This document shows positions 9,223 through 17,021 of a stretch of 64,000 nt of DNA, piece after piece (positions within the stretch are counted from its first letter, which is position 1; each line of letters starts with the position of its first letter). The position numbers were made by a program, and so were the translations under genes. The notes under the pieces were generated by a model. The model did not search any database and was not told the origin of the DNA. It worked only from the letters and a program-made list of their open reading frames with translations. The stretch comes from Lutibacter sp. HS1-25 (lineage in GTDB: Bacteria > Bacteroidota > Bacteroidia > Flavobacteriales > Flavobacteriaceae), in assembly GCF_004121075.1 (NCBI RefSeq), contig NZ_RHLN01000149.1, positions 36,874-100,873 of the forward strand, read 5' to 3'.

Positions 9223-10773
9223 TTATTCAAGAATTACACCGGCATTATTGGTGAAATCGAATCTTAAATATTGATAAGCATCTCTTGGTAAAATTTTAAT
9301 CCACTTTTTGTATTTAATAAACCATCTTTGTTGAATAGATGGAATGCCTTTTTTTAAGTAGGCAGCAATAAAAGGATGCGTATTTAGAATAATCTTTTTA
9401 TGATCCTTTAAAATAATAAGTTTGTCAAGTTCGGCCTCAATTTTGTCAATTAAAACAATTGGAGCTTCAACTTCGCCTTCTCCACTAGGGTTAGGTTCTT
9501 GTGTTTTTATAACCAGTTCAGGTCTAACACGTTGTCTTGTAATTTGTACAAGTCCAAATTTACTTGGAGGCAATATTTTGTGTTTTGTTCTATCAAATGC
9601 CATTTCGGCCTTTAAGTGATCATAGAGTTTTTGTCTATGTTCAGGCGTGTGCATGTCAATAAAATCAACTACAATAATTCCTCCCATATCACGTAATTGT
9701 AATTGTCTAGCAATTTCTGATGCTGCAATTAAATTAACTTCAAGTGCCGTATCTGCTTGCGAACTTGCTTTATTAGAACGGTTACCACTATTTACATCAA
9801 TTACATGAAGCGCTTCAGTATGTTCAATTACCAAATACGCACCTTTACTCATAGAAACTGTACGGCCAAAAGATGTTTTTAATTGGCGTTCAATACCGTA
9901 TTTTTCAAAAACGGGTACTTTAGAATCGTATAATTGTACAATGGACTCCTTTTCAGGAGCAATTTCTTGTAAGTACTCTTTAGTTTCTATAAACATAGTT
10001 TCATCATTAGTTACAATACTTGTAAAAGAATCGTTAAACAAATCTCTTAAAATTGAAGAGGCTCTATTTAACTCGCTTAATACTTTTACGGGTGTTTGTT
10101 GTGCTTTAATAGTTCTTATTTTTTTGCACATTGCAATCCACCTTTCTAAAGAATTTTGTAAGTCTTTGTCTAAATCTGCTACTTTTTTGTTTTCAGCAAC
10201 AGTTCTAACAATAACACCAAAACCTTTAGGTTTTATACTTTTTATAAGTCTTTTTAATCGTTCTTTTTCTTCTGGATCCATAATTTTTTGAGATACAGAA
10301 ACCCTGTCTGAAAAAGGAACCAAAACAAGATATCTACCTGCAATTGAAATTTCGGAACTCATTCGAGGACCTTTGGTAGAGATAGGTTCTTTTACAATTT
10401 GTACTAATAAATTTTGACCTGATTTTAAAACATCAGCAATGCTACCAGCTTTGTCGATGTCTTTTTCTAAATGAAAATTTTTTAAAGTGTAATCTTTAAT
10501 TTTACCTGAAATAATGCCTTTAATAAATTTATTTAAAGAATTTAATTGTGCGCCTAAATCGTGATAGTGTAAAAAACCATCTTTAGGAAATCCAACGTTA
10601 ACAAATGCAGCGTTTAAACCAGACAATACTTTGCCCGATTTAGCTAAAAAAATATCTCCTACAGAGAATTTGTTTTCATTTGATTCGTTGTTTAATGCCG
10701 TTAATCTGCCATCTTTTAATAAGGCAAAATCAATATCAGAGGAGTTCGATCTAATAATTAATTCTGTTTTCAC
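9223..10773 (-). CDS. rng: Ribonuclease G/E family endoribonuclease
   Basis: 516 residues, matching RNase G (RNase E without the long C-terminal scaffold). It cleaves single-stranded A/U-rich RNA and takes part in rRNA maturation and mRNA decay. An S1 RNA-binding domain (about residues 35-125) carries an insertion; the DNase I-like catalytic part has the two metal-binding acidic motifs, HVIDVNSG and VVDFIDMH. The start is GTG at 10773: an in-frame TGA lies 21-19 bases upstream and there is no ATG. A promoter -7 element sits 20 bases upstream, so it is not simply a continuation of the HU operon. Confidence 0.93.
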   Translation of the reverse strand: MKTELIIRSNSSDIDFALLKDGRLTALNNESNENKFSVGDIFLAKSGKVLSGLNAAFVNVGFPKDGFLHYHDLGAQLNSLNKFIKGIISGKIKDYTLKNFHLEKDIDKAGSIADVLKSGQNLLVQIVKEPISTKGPRMSSEISIAGRYLVLVPFSDRVSVSQKIMDPEEKERLKRLIKSIKPKGFGVIVRTVAENKKVADLDKDLQNSLERWIAMCKKIRTIKAQQTPVKVLSELNRASSILRDLFNDSFTSIVTNDETMFIETKEYLQEIAPEKESIVQLYDSKVPVFEKYGIERQLKTSFGRTVSMSKGAYLVIEHTEALHVIDVNSGNRSNKASSQADTALEVNLIAASEIARQLQLRDMGGIIVVDFIDMHTPEHRQKLYDHLKAEMAFDRTKHKILPPSKFGLVQITRQRVRPELVIKTQEPNPSGEGEVEAPIVLIDKIEAELDKLIILKDHKKIILNTHPFIAAYLKKGIPSIQQRWFIKYKKWIKILPRDAYQYLRFDFTNNAGVILE

Positions 10774-10792
10774 TCTGAATTGGTTTTGTGTT

Positions 10793-10800
10793 CAAATGTA
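10793..10800 (-). promoter_or_regulatory. Promoter -7 element for rng
   Basis: On the minus strand the sequence reads TACATTTG, a perfect match to the Bacteroidota -7 consensus TAnnTTTG, 20 bases before the GTG start. No TTG was seen at the expected -33 spacing. The element is part of a small palindrome (GTTCAAAT...ATTTGAAC, 10789-10809). Confidence 0.5.
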
Positions 10801-10890
10801 ATATTTGAACTATTTATAATAAGTTTTACAGGTTTTACCCAACGATACTTGCTAAAAAAGCAAATACCTATTTCAATGAACTTTTAATTT

Positions 10891-10923
10891 AAAGAAAAAG
10901 TAAGCTTAGCTTACTTTTTCTTT
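10891..10923 (-). terminator. Hairpin terminator reaching into the last codons of the small basic protein gene
   Basis: A near-perfect inverted repeat, AAAGAAAAAGTAAGCT (10891-10906) and AGCTTACTTTTTCTTT (10908-10923), spans the stop codon of the 30-residue protein. The stem is built from its Lys codons and the stop, so the coding end and the terminator are the same DNA. It ends the HU transcript. Confidence 0.65.
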
Positions 10924-11003
10924 TTGTGTCTGTTAGCTCTCGCTCTTTTTTTACGTTTGTGAGTTGAGATCTTTGACCTTTTTCTTTTTTTACCACTTGG
11001 CAT
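10911..11003 (-). CDS. 30-residue Lys/Arg-rich ribosomal-type protein (AURKAIP1/COX24-like)
   Basis: ATG at 11003-11001 and TAA at 10913-10911 give 30 residues beginning MPSGKKRKRSK and ending RHKKKK, with HKRKKRARANRHK in the middle. More than half the residues are Lys or Arg. The sequence matches the tiny Bacteroidota proteins annotated as AURKAIP1/COX24 domain, related to mitochondrial mS38 and the actinobacterial protein bS22, so it probably binds rRNA as a small ribosomal protein. It is conserved but too short for most gene callers. It lies 39 bases after the HU gene on the same strand and is followed by a hairpin using its own last codons. Confidence 0.82.
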   Translation of the reverse strand: MPSGKKRKRSKISTHKRKKRARANRHKKKK

Positions 11004-11042
11004 AATAAATGTTGTTTTATATTAATAATCGTCGTTATCTAC

Positions 11043-11330
11043 TTATACTGTAACTTTACCTTTAACTCCTTCAACAAATACTTTTGCTGGTTTAAATGCA
11101 GGAATGTTGTGTGCAGGTATTTTAATTGTAGTGTTTTTTGAAATGTTTCTTCCAGTTTTTTCAGCACGTGTTTTAATGATAAAACTACCAAAACCTCTTA
11201 AGTAAACATTATCCCCTTGTTCTAATGAGTTTTTTACCTCTTCCATAAACGCTTCTACAGCTGTTAAAACATCTGCTTTTTCTATTCCAGATTTATCTGA
11301 AATATTTGATACGATTTCTGCTTTCGTCAT
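11043..11330 (-). CDS. HU-family DNA-binding protein
   Basis: 95 residues from ATG at 11330 (MTKAEIVSNIS). A longer frame to 11399 starts at a non-ATG codon inside the promoter and is rejected. The fold is that of HU/IHF: two N-terminal helices, then the beta arm with the signature GFGSFIIKTRAEKTGRN and the DNA-intercalating region NIPAFKPAKVF. It is a nucleoid-associated homodimer. A good Bacteroidota promoter lies 41 bases upstream, and the small basic protein gene follows 39 bases downstream, so DNA compaction and ribosome genes share a transcript. Confidence 0.95.
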   Translation of the reverse strand: MTKAEIVSNISDKSGIEKADVLTAVEAFMEEVKNSLEQGDNVYLRGFGSFIIKTRAEKTGRNISKNTTIKIPAHNIPAFKPAKVFVEGVKGKVTV

Positions 11331-11370
11331 TTCTATTATTGTTAAATATGTTATTATAAATTTAAGACGG

Positions 11371-11399
11371 CAAATATAAGATATATAAATCAAAATCAA
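11371..11399 (-). promoter_or_regulatory. Bacteroidota-type promoter for the HU gene
   Basis: On the minus strand: TTG (11399-11397), an 18-base spacer, then TATATTTG (11378-11371), matching TTG-N17-23-TAnnTTTG. The predicted transcript leader is about 35 bases. It lies in the divergent HU/mutY intergenic region. Confidence 0.75.
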
Positions 11400-11462
11400 A
11401 AAGTTAATTCATTAAAATTTAATCATTTAAAAGATGTATCATTGTATTTTACAATAAAAGAA

Positions 11463-12503
11463 ATGGTTTTTTCTAATTCACTAGTATACTGGTACTTACG
11501 CAACAAAAGAGATTTGCCTTGGCGAAACACTGGCAATCCTTATTATATTTGGCTGTCTGAAATTATTTTGCAACAAACAAGAGTTGACCAAGGAATGGCT
11601 TATTACTTGAAATTTATTGCTCATTTTCCAACTGTTCAAGACTTAGCTTTTGCTTCAGAAGAAGAGGTGTTAAAACTGTGGCAGGGCTTAGGTTATTATT
11701 CGCGTGCAAGAAACTTGCATTTTTCAGCAAAATATATTGTAAACCAATTGAATGGTAATTTTCCAAATACATACAACGATTTGCTTAAATTAAAAGGAGT
11801 AGGTGATTATACAGCATCGGCTGTTGCATCTATTTGTTTTAATGAACCTACAGCTGTGGTAGACGGCAATGTTTATAGGGTGCTTGCACGTTATTTTGGA
11901 ATTGCTATACCTATTAATATAGCTAACGGTATTAAAGAGTTTAAAAAACTTGCTCAAGAATTAATTGATTTTCAAAATCCAGGAACCCACAACCAGGCTA
12001 TTATGGAGTTTGGTGCCCGAATGTGTAAACCTCAAAATCCCGATTGTGAAATTTGTCCGTTAAACGCAAGCTGCATTGCATTGTCTTCAAATAGGGTGAA
12101 AGAATTACCTGTTAAAGAAAATAAGCTTAAAATAAAAAAACGTTATTTTAATTATTTGGTTATTCAAACGCCTTCAAATAAAACAAAAATAGTAAAACGA
12201 ACTAAAGGAATTTGGATGAATTTATATGAATTTCCTTTGATTGAAACTTCATTTGAAATAGATGAACAAGTTTTAATTGAAAATTCAAAATTTGAAGAAT
12301 TATTTAAAAATGTTTCAACATCAGTAAACCTTTTTAACAAAAATGTGCTTGTGCATAAGCTAACACATCAACATATCTATACAAAATTTTGGATAGTTGA
12401 GACTGAAGATACTGCTGATTTTAAGGTAAATTGGAGTGAAATTGAAGCCTTTCCTGTTTCAACATTGGTGCATAATTTTTTGTTAGCATATAAAACAAAC
12501 TAA
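11463..12503 (+). CDS. mutY: MutY, adenine DNA glycosylase
   Basis: 346 residues from ATG 11463 (a TTG 21 bases upstream in frame is less likely). It removes adenine mispaired with 8-oxoguanine. Visible: catalytic Glu33 in LSEIILQQTRV, the helix-hairpin-helix LKGVGDYTASA (110-120), catalytic Asp134 in VVDGNV, the 4Fe-4S cysteines Cys188-x6-Cys195-x2-Cys198-x5-Cys204, and a C-terminal NUDIX-like 8-oxoG recognition domain (about 225-345). It is first in the mutY-ssb-gldE-gldD-COX15 string, an order I recall as conserved in flavobacteria. Confidence 0.95.
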   Translation: MVFSNSLVYWYLRNKRDLPWRNTGNPYYIWLSEIILQQTRVDQGMAYYLKFIAHFPTVQDLAFASEEEVLKLWQGLGYYSRARNLHFSAKYIVNQLNGNFPNTYNDLLKLKGVGDYTASAVASICFNEPTAVVDGNVYRVLARYFGIAIPINIANGIKEFKKLAQELIDFQNPGTHNQAIMEFGARMCKPQNPDCEICPLNASCIALSSNRVKELPVKENKLKIKKRYFNYLVIQTPSNKTKIVKRTKGIWMNLYEFPLIETSFEIDEQVLIENSKFEELFKNVSTSVNLFNKNVLVHKLTHQHIYTKFWIVETEDTADFKVNWSEIEAFPVSTLVHNFLLAYKTN

Positions 12504-12512
12504 ATTTTTTAG

Positions 12513-12520
12513 TATTTTTG
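12513..12520 (+). promoter_or_regulatory. Promoter -7 element for ssb
   Basis: TATTTTTG, a full match to TAnnTTTG, lies 20 bases before the ssb start in the mutY-ssb gap. No TTG was found at the right -33 distance. It would let ssb-gldE-gldD be expressed independently of mutY. Confidence 0.5.
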
Positions 12521-12540
12521 AAAATTAAATAGAAGCAAAA

Positions 12541-12987
12541 ATGGCTGGTACTGTAAATAAAGTAATTTTAATTGGACATTTGGGTGACCAGGTGAAAATG
12601 CACTATTTTGATGGTGGCAATTCAATTGGTCGTTTTCCTTTAGCTACAAACGAAGTTTTTACCAACAAACAAACAGGAGAAAGAGTTACAACAACTGAGT
12701 GGCATAATATTGTTGTTAGAAATAAACTGGCTGAAATTTGCGAAAAATATTTAAGTAAAGGTGATAAAGTGTATTGTGAAGGACGTATAAAAACACGTCA
12801 GTGGACAGGCGATGATGGGGCAAATAAGTATATGACCGAAATTCATGTAGTTGATATGACATTTTTAACTACAAAAAACGAGTTAAATGCACCAAAACCA
12901 AATGCATCAACTGCTGTGGATGAACATCCTAAAAAAGAAATTTCAACAGATAATACCACTGTTGAAGATGATGATTTACCATTTTAA
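12541..12987 (+). CDS. ssb: Single-stranded DNA-binding protein
   Basis: 148 residues. The N-terminal OB fold (about 1-110) begins AGTVNKVILIGHLG and contains TEWHNIVVRNKLAEICEKYL and VYCEGRIKTRQW. A flexible linker rich in Asn, Pro and Thr and the acidic protein-interaction tip EDDDLPF follow. It acts as a tetramer that coats ssDNA and recruits repair and replication proteins. It has its own probable promoter and leads directly into gldE (21 bases after the stop). Confidence 0.96.
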   Translation: MAGTVNKVILIGHLGDQVKMHYFDGGNSIGRFPLATNEVFTNKQTGERVTTTEWHNIVVRNKLAEICEKYLSKGDKVYCEGRIKTRQWTGDDGANKYMTEIHVVDMTFLTTKNELNAPKPNASTAVDEHPKKEISTDNTTVEDDDLPF

Positions 12988-13008
12988 GTTTAATTAAATT
13001 AAAAGTAA

Positions 13009-14322
13009 TTGGATCCTGAACCCTCGTTTTTATTCATTTTTTTAACTGTAAGTAGTCATCTTTGGCTGTTGTTAAGCATAGGATTACTCTTTTTATTATT
13101 ATTGCTATCGGCATTGGTTTCTGGTGCAGAAGTTGCCTTCTTTTCTTTGTCTCAAGTTGAACTAGACAGAGCTTTAGAATCCAAGTCTAATAAGCAACAG
13201 ATTGTTGTTGGGTTGTTGCAAAATCCGCAAAAATTATTAGCTACCATCTTAATTTCCAACAATTTTATCAATATTTTAATTGTTCTAATTTTTGCATATA
13301 TTGGTAATAATATTTTTAGTAAAATAACTTCTGATCTGTTAAAATTTTTAATTGAAGTTGTTTTAGTTACTTTTTTAATACTATTATTTGGTGAAGTTTT
13401 ACCAAAAGTTTATGCTACACGAAATGCTTTAAAATTTGCCTCGCATACGGCATATCCTATAAAAGTGTTAAGTTCACTGCTGTCTATAATAAGTATGCCG
13501 CTCTTGTCTTTAACTACTTTTATTGAACATAAATTAGGTAAAAAGAAATCAAGTTTGTCTGTCGAAAAATTGTCTCAAGCATTGGAATTGACTTCCGATA
13601 AAACAACAACAAAAGATGAGCAAAAAATATTGGAAGGAATTGTAAATTTTGGCAATACTGAAACCAGTGAAATTATGGTTCCTAGAATGGATATTTTTGC
13701 TATTTCAGATACCGAAACTTATTTAGATGTTATTTCAAAAATTGTTGATAAGGGTTTTTCTAGAAATCCGGTTTACCATGAAAATGTTGATGAAATAGTT
13801 GGTGTATTGTATGCAAAAGATTTACTACCTCATTTAAATAAGGAAGATTTTAATTGGCAAGAATTAATTAGAGAGCCTTATTTTGTGCCTGAAAATAAAA
13901 AGTTAGATGATTTATTGAAGGAATTTCAAGAAAAGAAAAACCATTTAGCGATTGTAGTTGATGAGTATGGAGGTACTTGTGGTATTGTAACTTTGGAAGA
14001 TGTTATTGAAGAAATAGTAGGAGATATAAACGATGAGTTTGATGATGATGCAACTTCGTATTTTAAAATTGATGAGAATAATTATTTAATTGAAGGTAAA
14101 ACCAATTTAAAAGACTTTTATAAAATTATTGATTTAGAAAGCACAGATTTATTTGAAGAAAGTAGGGGTGAATCTGAAACAATAGCTGGTTTTATTCTCG
14201 AAATATACGGGAAGTTTCCAAGAAAATACGAGATAATAAAGTTTCATAATTATTCGTTCAAAATTGAAGTGATGGATAAAAAGCGAATTAGTAAAGTAAA
14301 ATTAACCATACATAACGATTAA
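13009..14322 (+). CDS. gldE: GldE, gliding-motility membrane protein with CBS pair
   Basis: 437 residues. The TTG start at 13009 is preceded directly by an in-frame TAA (13006-13008), so nothing upstream is possible; the start MDPEPS is what I recall for GldE. Architecture: a DUF21/CNNM-type membrane domain with several hydrophobic helices (about 10-180), a CBS pair (about 215-335, with VPRMDI and HLAIVVDEYGGTCG) and a C-terminal CorC/HlyC domain (about 350-435). In Flavobacterium johnsoniae GldE works with GldD and supports gliding. Whether it transports divalent metal ions like its CorB/CNNM relatives is unknown. Confidence 0.9.
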   Translation: MDPEPSFLFIFLTVSSHLWLLLSIGLLFLLLLLSALVSGAEVAFFSLSQVELDRALESKSNKQQIVVGLLQNPQKLLATILISNNFINILIVLIFAYIGNNIFSKITSDLLKFLIEVVLVTFLILLFGEVLPKVYATRNALKFASHTAYPIKVLSSLLSIISMPLLSLTTFIEHKLGKKKSSLSVEKLSQALELTSDKTTTKDEQKILEGIVNFGNTETSEIMVPRMDIFAISDTETYLDVISKIVDKGFSRNPVYHENVDEIVGVLYAKDLLPHLNKEDFNWQELIREPYFVPENKKLDDLLKEFQEKKNHLAIVVDEYGGTCGIVTLEDVIEEIVGDINDEFDDDATSYFKIDENNYLIEGKTNLKDFYKIIDLESTDLFEESRGESETIAGFILEIYGKFPRKYEIIKFHNYSFKIEVMDKKRISKVKLTIHND

Positions 14323-14336
14323 GGCATATATAAACA

Positions 14337-14888
14337 ATGAAATATTTTGGCATTTATTTACTAATTGTAGTATTGTTAATTTCTTGCAATACAGATACTT
14401 TGCCAAAACAAAAATCGTACTTAATATTGCGATATCCAGAAAGTGAGTACGTAACTTCATCATCTTTTTGTCCATATAGTTTTGAAATTTCAAAATATGC
14501 CAAAATCGATTTTCAAAATAATTGTTGGGCTAAAATTCAATATCCAACTTTAAAAGCTACCATTCATTTAACTTACAGAAATGTTGATGGTAATTTAAAT
14601 GAAATTTTAAAAGAAGTAGAAAAACTTACTTTTGAGCATACAATAAAAGCCGATGCAATAAGTAGTATACCATACGATGATTTGCAAAAAAAAATATTTG
14701 CAAAATTGTATAATGTAGATGGAAACGTGGCAACAAATATTCAGTTTAGTGCTACTGATAGTCTTAATTATGTGCTTTCAGGAGCATTGTATTTTTATGT
14801 AAAGCCTAACTACGATTCAATTGTACCAGCAATAAAATATATAGAGAAAGATATGATGCATATGGTAGAAACATTAGAGTGGAAATAA
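14337..14888 (+). CDS. gldD: GldD, gliding-motility lipoprotein
   Basis: 183 residues with a lipoprotein signal (lipobox LISC, Cys17). The body contains YLILRYPESEY and CPYSFEISKYA, which I recognise as GldD. GldD is required for gliding and for type IX secretion-linked functions in F. johnsoniae; its biochemical role is not known. It begins 14 bases after gldE and ends 1 base before the COX15 gene, so it is in the same operon. No promoter is visible in the gap. Confidence 0.9.
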   Translation: MKYFGIYLLIVVLLISCNTDTLPKQKSYLILRYPESEYVTSSSFCPYSFEISKYAKIDFQNNCWAKIQYPTLKATIHLTYRNVDGNLNEILKEVEKLTFEHTIKADAISSIPYDDLQKKIFAKLYNVDGNVATNIQFSATDSLNYVLSGALYFYVKPNYDSIVPAIKYIEKDMMHMVETLEWK

Positions 14889-14889
14889 T

Positions 14890-15945
14890 ATGGTAAAAAA
14901 AAATTATAAATACACTACAACAATTAGAGTATGGCTTTTACTTGGGTTAATAATGTTAATAGGTCAGGTTGTTTTGGGTGGAATAACAAGGTTAACGGGG
15001 TCTGGACTCTCCATTACTAGTTGGGATATTATTACAGGAGTTGTGCCACCATTAAACAGCGAAGAGTGGTTACAAGCTTTTGAAGCATATAAAATTACAC
15101 CTCAATTTCATAAAATCAATTCGACTTTTAGTTTAGACGAATTTAAGTTTATCTATTTTTGGGAATATTTTCACCGACTTTGGGTGCGTACTTTGGGTTT
15201 TATATTTTTAATTCCGTTTATAATATTTGTTTTTAAAAAACAAATGGATTTATACCTTGTAAAACGATTGGCTTTGGTTGTGTTTTTAACTATTTTAACA
15301 GCATCTGCTGGTTGGATAATGGTACAAAGTGGGTTAGTAGACCGTCCTTGGGTGAATGCTTATAAATTAACCATTCATTTTATGTTGGCTATTTTGGTTA
15401 TTTGGGCCATGGTTAAAACTATAGCAGATGTTTATTGTTTTGATAGTATTATAGTTTTAAGTACAAAAAAAATAATACCTATTACAATAGCAGTTACTTT
15501 TGTTCAACTTATTTTTGCAGGTTTAATGTCTGGAATGCACGCTGGTTTGTATTACCCAAGTTGGCCAGATATGAATGGAGCATTTATCCCACCAGTTTTA
15601 CTAAATTCGGTAAATTGGAATTGGGGTAATATGATTAATTACGACAGCTTTTTATTTGCACCAGCATTTATTCAGTTTTCACATAGAATGTTAGCTTATA
15701 TCTTATTAATTGTGGTTGTATTTATGTATATAAAACTTAAAAACAACCTCAATATAGTTTCTAAAAAATGGTTAAATATTGTTATGGTTTTGCTTTTATT
15801 GCAAATAGGTTTGGGAATTTTAACTGTGCTAAATGTTGAAGGAAAAATTCCTTTATTTTACGGTGTAAGTCATCAGTTAATTGGTTTGTTATTTTTTATT
15901 AGTTTACTGTTTTTAAAATATTCAGTAAGAAACTATAAGGCATAA
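14890..15945 (+). CDS. ctaA: COX15/CtaA-family heme A synthase
   Basis: 351 residues with about eight transmembrane helices in the inner membrane. It oxidises the C8 methyl of heme O to a formyl group, giving heme A for aa3-type cytochrome oxidase. Seen: GGITRLTGSGLSITSWD near the N-terminus, a His pair context EYFHRLWVR, and the second-half repeat GLMSGMHAGLYYPSWPDMNG with FSHRMLAY and VSHQLIG, the conserved heme-liganding histidines. It is the last gene of the operon and is followed by a strong bidirectional terminator. Confidence 0.93.
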   Translation: MVKKNYKYTTTIRVWLLLGLIMLIGQVVLGGITRLTGSGLSITSWDIITGVVPPLNSEEWLQAFEAYKITPQFHKINSTFSLDEFKFIYFWEYFHRLWVRTLGFIFLIPFIIFVFKKQMDLYLVKRLALVVFLTILTASAGWIMVQSGLVDRPWVNAYKLTIHFMLAILVIWAMVKTIADVYCFDSIIVLSTKKIIPITIAVTFVQLIFAGLMSGMHAGLYYPSWPDMNGAFIPPVLLNSVNWNWGNMINYDSFLFAPAFIQFSHRMLAYILLIVVVFMYIKLKNNLNIVSKKWLNIVMVLLLLQIGLGILTVLNVEGKIPLFYGVSHQLIGLLFFISLLFLKYSVRNYKA

Positions 15946-15980
15946 AAAAAGGCTTCAATTTAATTGAAGCCTTCTTTTTT
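15944..15980. terminator. Bidirectional terminator between COX15 and the small lipoprotein gene
   Basis: The perfect stem AAGGCTTCAATT / AATTGAAGCCTT is flanked by an A-run on the left and a T-run on the right. It can end both the plus-strand gld/COX15 transcript and the minus-strand lipoprotein transcript. Confidence 0.88.
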
Positions 15981-15997
15981 AATTGGAGTCTTATAAA

Positions 15998-16192
15998 TTA
16001 CTCAGCAACTACAACAGAGTCAACAGCAACTTCTACTGCTTCAACAGCTGTAGAATCAGCAACTACTGCTACTTCTTCAACAACTTCAACAACTTCTTCA
16101 ACAGCTGTTTCTTCTACTTTTGGAGTTTCTTTACAAGAGATAACAAATACACTTACAAGTGCAACTGCTAATAATAATTTAATGTGTTTCAT
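15998..16192 (-). CDS. Small acidic Val/Glu-repeat lipoprotein
   Basis: 64 residues. A clean lipoprotein signal (MKHIKLLLAV...VISC, lipobox Cys20) is followed by KETPKVEE and then about 40 residues made almost only of Val, Glu, Ala, Asp, Ser and Thr (EEVVEVVEEVAVV, STAVEAVEVAVDS). The mature part is strongly acidic and low in complexity. I recognise no family function; small abundant Ala/Glu/Val lipoproteins of this kind occur in flavobacteria. The signal peptide and terminator support a real gene. The long opposite-strand frame is only its mirror. Confidence 0.75.
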   Translation of the reverse strand: MKHIKLLLAVALVSVFVISCKETPKVEETAVEEVVEVVEEVAVVADSTAVEAVEVAVDSVVVAE

Positions 16193-16564
16193 GATTTTTA
16201 GATTGATTTTTATTCAAGTGCAAATTAACGACAAAAAAATTATAATAATCAAATATTTTTTCAATATTTTTTTGTTCTAAATTGCTTTTGTAGAGTAGTC
16301 TAAATGCGTAGGTAAGCAATTTTTAAATTATGTGAGGTAATAGGTTGGTATTTTTTAAAATAACGCAGTAAAACATCTCTTTTTTGAGAATTTGATATGA
16401 ATTTAATCATTTAAATCAAACAAAGCAGGGTGTTAATTTTATTAAAAATTGGTACGCTATTTAATATTTTAACAATTTAAGGTGTTGAAATATTAAATAT
16501 TTAGACAAAAATGGAAGTTGTAAATGCGGGTGTTTACTCTTTTGCTTTCGGTTTTCGGCGTTTT
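16193..16564. other. Gene-free stretch between two small minus-strand lipoprotein genes
   Basis: 372 bases, very A/T-rich, without an open frame that has a plausible start and coding character. It must hold the promoter of the 64-residue lipoprotein; GTTAATTTGCAC on the minus strand near 16230 is only an imperfect -7 match. The part nearest the HMA protein (16540-16562) is slightly richer in G/C. Otherwise I see nothing. Confidence 0.5.
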
Positions 16565-16930
16565 TTACAAAATACTGTCTATTTTTATTTCAGAAATTTC
16601 AACAGTTTTAATAACGGTATATAAATCTCCTCCTGCTATTCCGTTAATTTTTTCAACAATATCTTCAGAAGTTATCTTATTACTATCATAAGTAAACTGT
16701 CCTTTTTTTGCTTCAAAATTTACTTTTGAATAAGTAATGCCATCAACTTTTGATAATTTAGATTCAATAGTTCTTGCACAGCCAATTTCACATGTCATTC
16801 CTTCAATTTCAACTTCTATATTTTTGTAGTTGGCTATTTTTTCGTTTTGTTCCATTACTTGGTCTTTTTTATTGTTGTTGCAAGAAATTGATAGTACTGA
16901 AAATAAAAATATGTAAAGAATTGATTTCAT
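16565..16930 (-). CDS. Heavy-metal-associated (HMA) domain lipoprotein
   Basis: 121 residues from ATG 16930; a frame extended to 16954 would need a TTG start that overlaps the promoter. A lipoprotein signal (SVLSISC, Cys17) precedes a ferredoxin-like HMA domain (about 36-105). The metal loop reads GMTCEIGCART, so the cysteines are Cys47 and Cys51 with three residues between them rather than the usual CxxC. It probably binds Cu(I) or a similar soft metal in the periplasm. It lies downstream of murI on the same strand but has its own -7 element. Confidence 0.82.
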   Translation of the reverse strand: MKSILYIFLFSVLSISCNNNKKDQVMEQNEKIANYKNIEVEIEGMTCEIGCARTIESKLSKVDGITYSKVNFEAKKGQFTYDSNKITSEDIVEKINGIAGGDLYTVIKTVEISEIKIDSIL

Positions 16931-16951
16931 AATAAGAGTTGTTGATTTTTG

Positions 16952-16959
16952 CAAATGTA
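16952..16959 (-). promoter_or_regulatory. Promoter -7 element for the HMA lipoprotein gene
   Basis: TACATTTG on the minus strand is a perfect TAnnTTTG match 21 bases before the chosen ATG. No -33 TTG is seen at the right distance. It also argues against the upstream TTG start. Confidence 0.5.
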
Positions 16960-17021
16960 GAAAGTATTGATTTTAATTCCGAATTATTGATATCTTAATT
17001 TGAGATATTGAAATTATACCA

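Noticed and set aside
10789..10809. Palindrome GTTCAAAT/ATTTGAAC as a terminator or operator
   Set aside because: It includes the rng -7 element and has no T-run; a regulatory role is possible but there is no regulator to tie it to.
15983..16171. Plus-strand frame rich in Asn, Phe and Cys
   Set aside because: Exact mirror of the Val/Glu lipoprotein gene; the minus strand has a clean lipobox signal and the plus frame does not.
16990..17008. Short hairpin ATATCT/AGATAT after murI as terminator
   Set aside because: Only six A/T-rich pairs and no T-run on the minus strand; expected by chance in DNA this A/T-rich.
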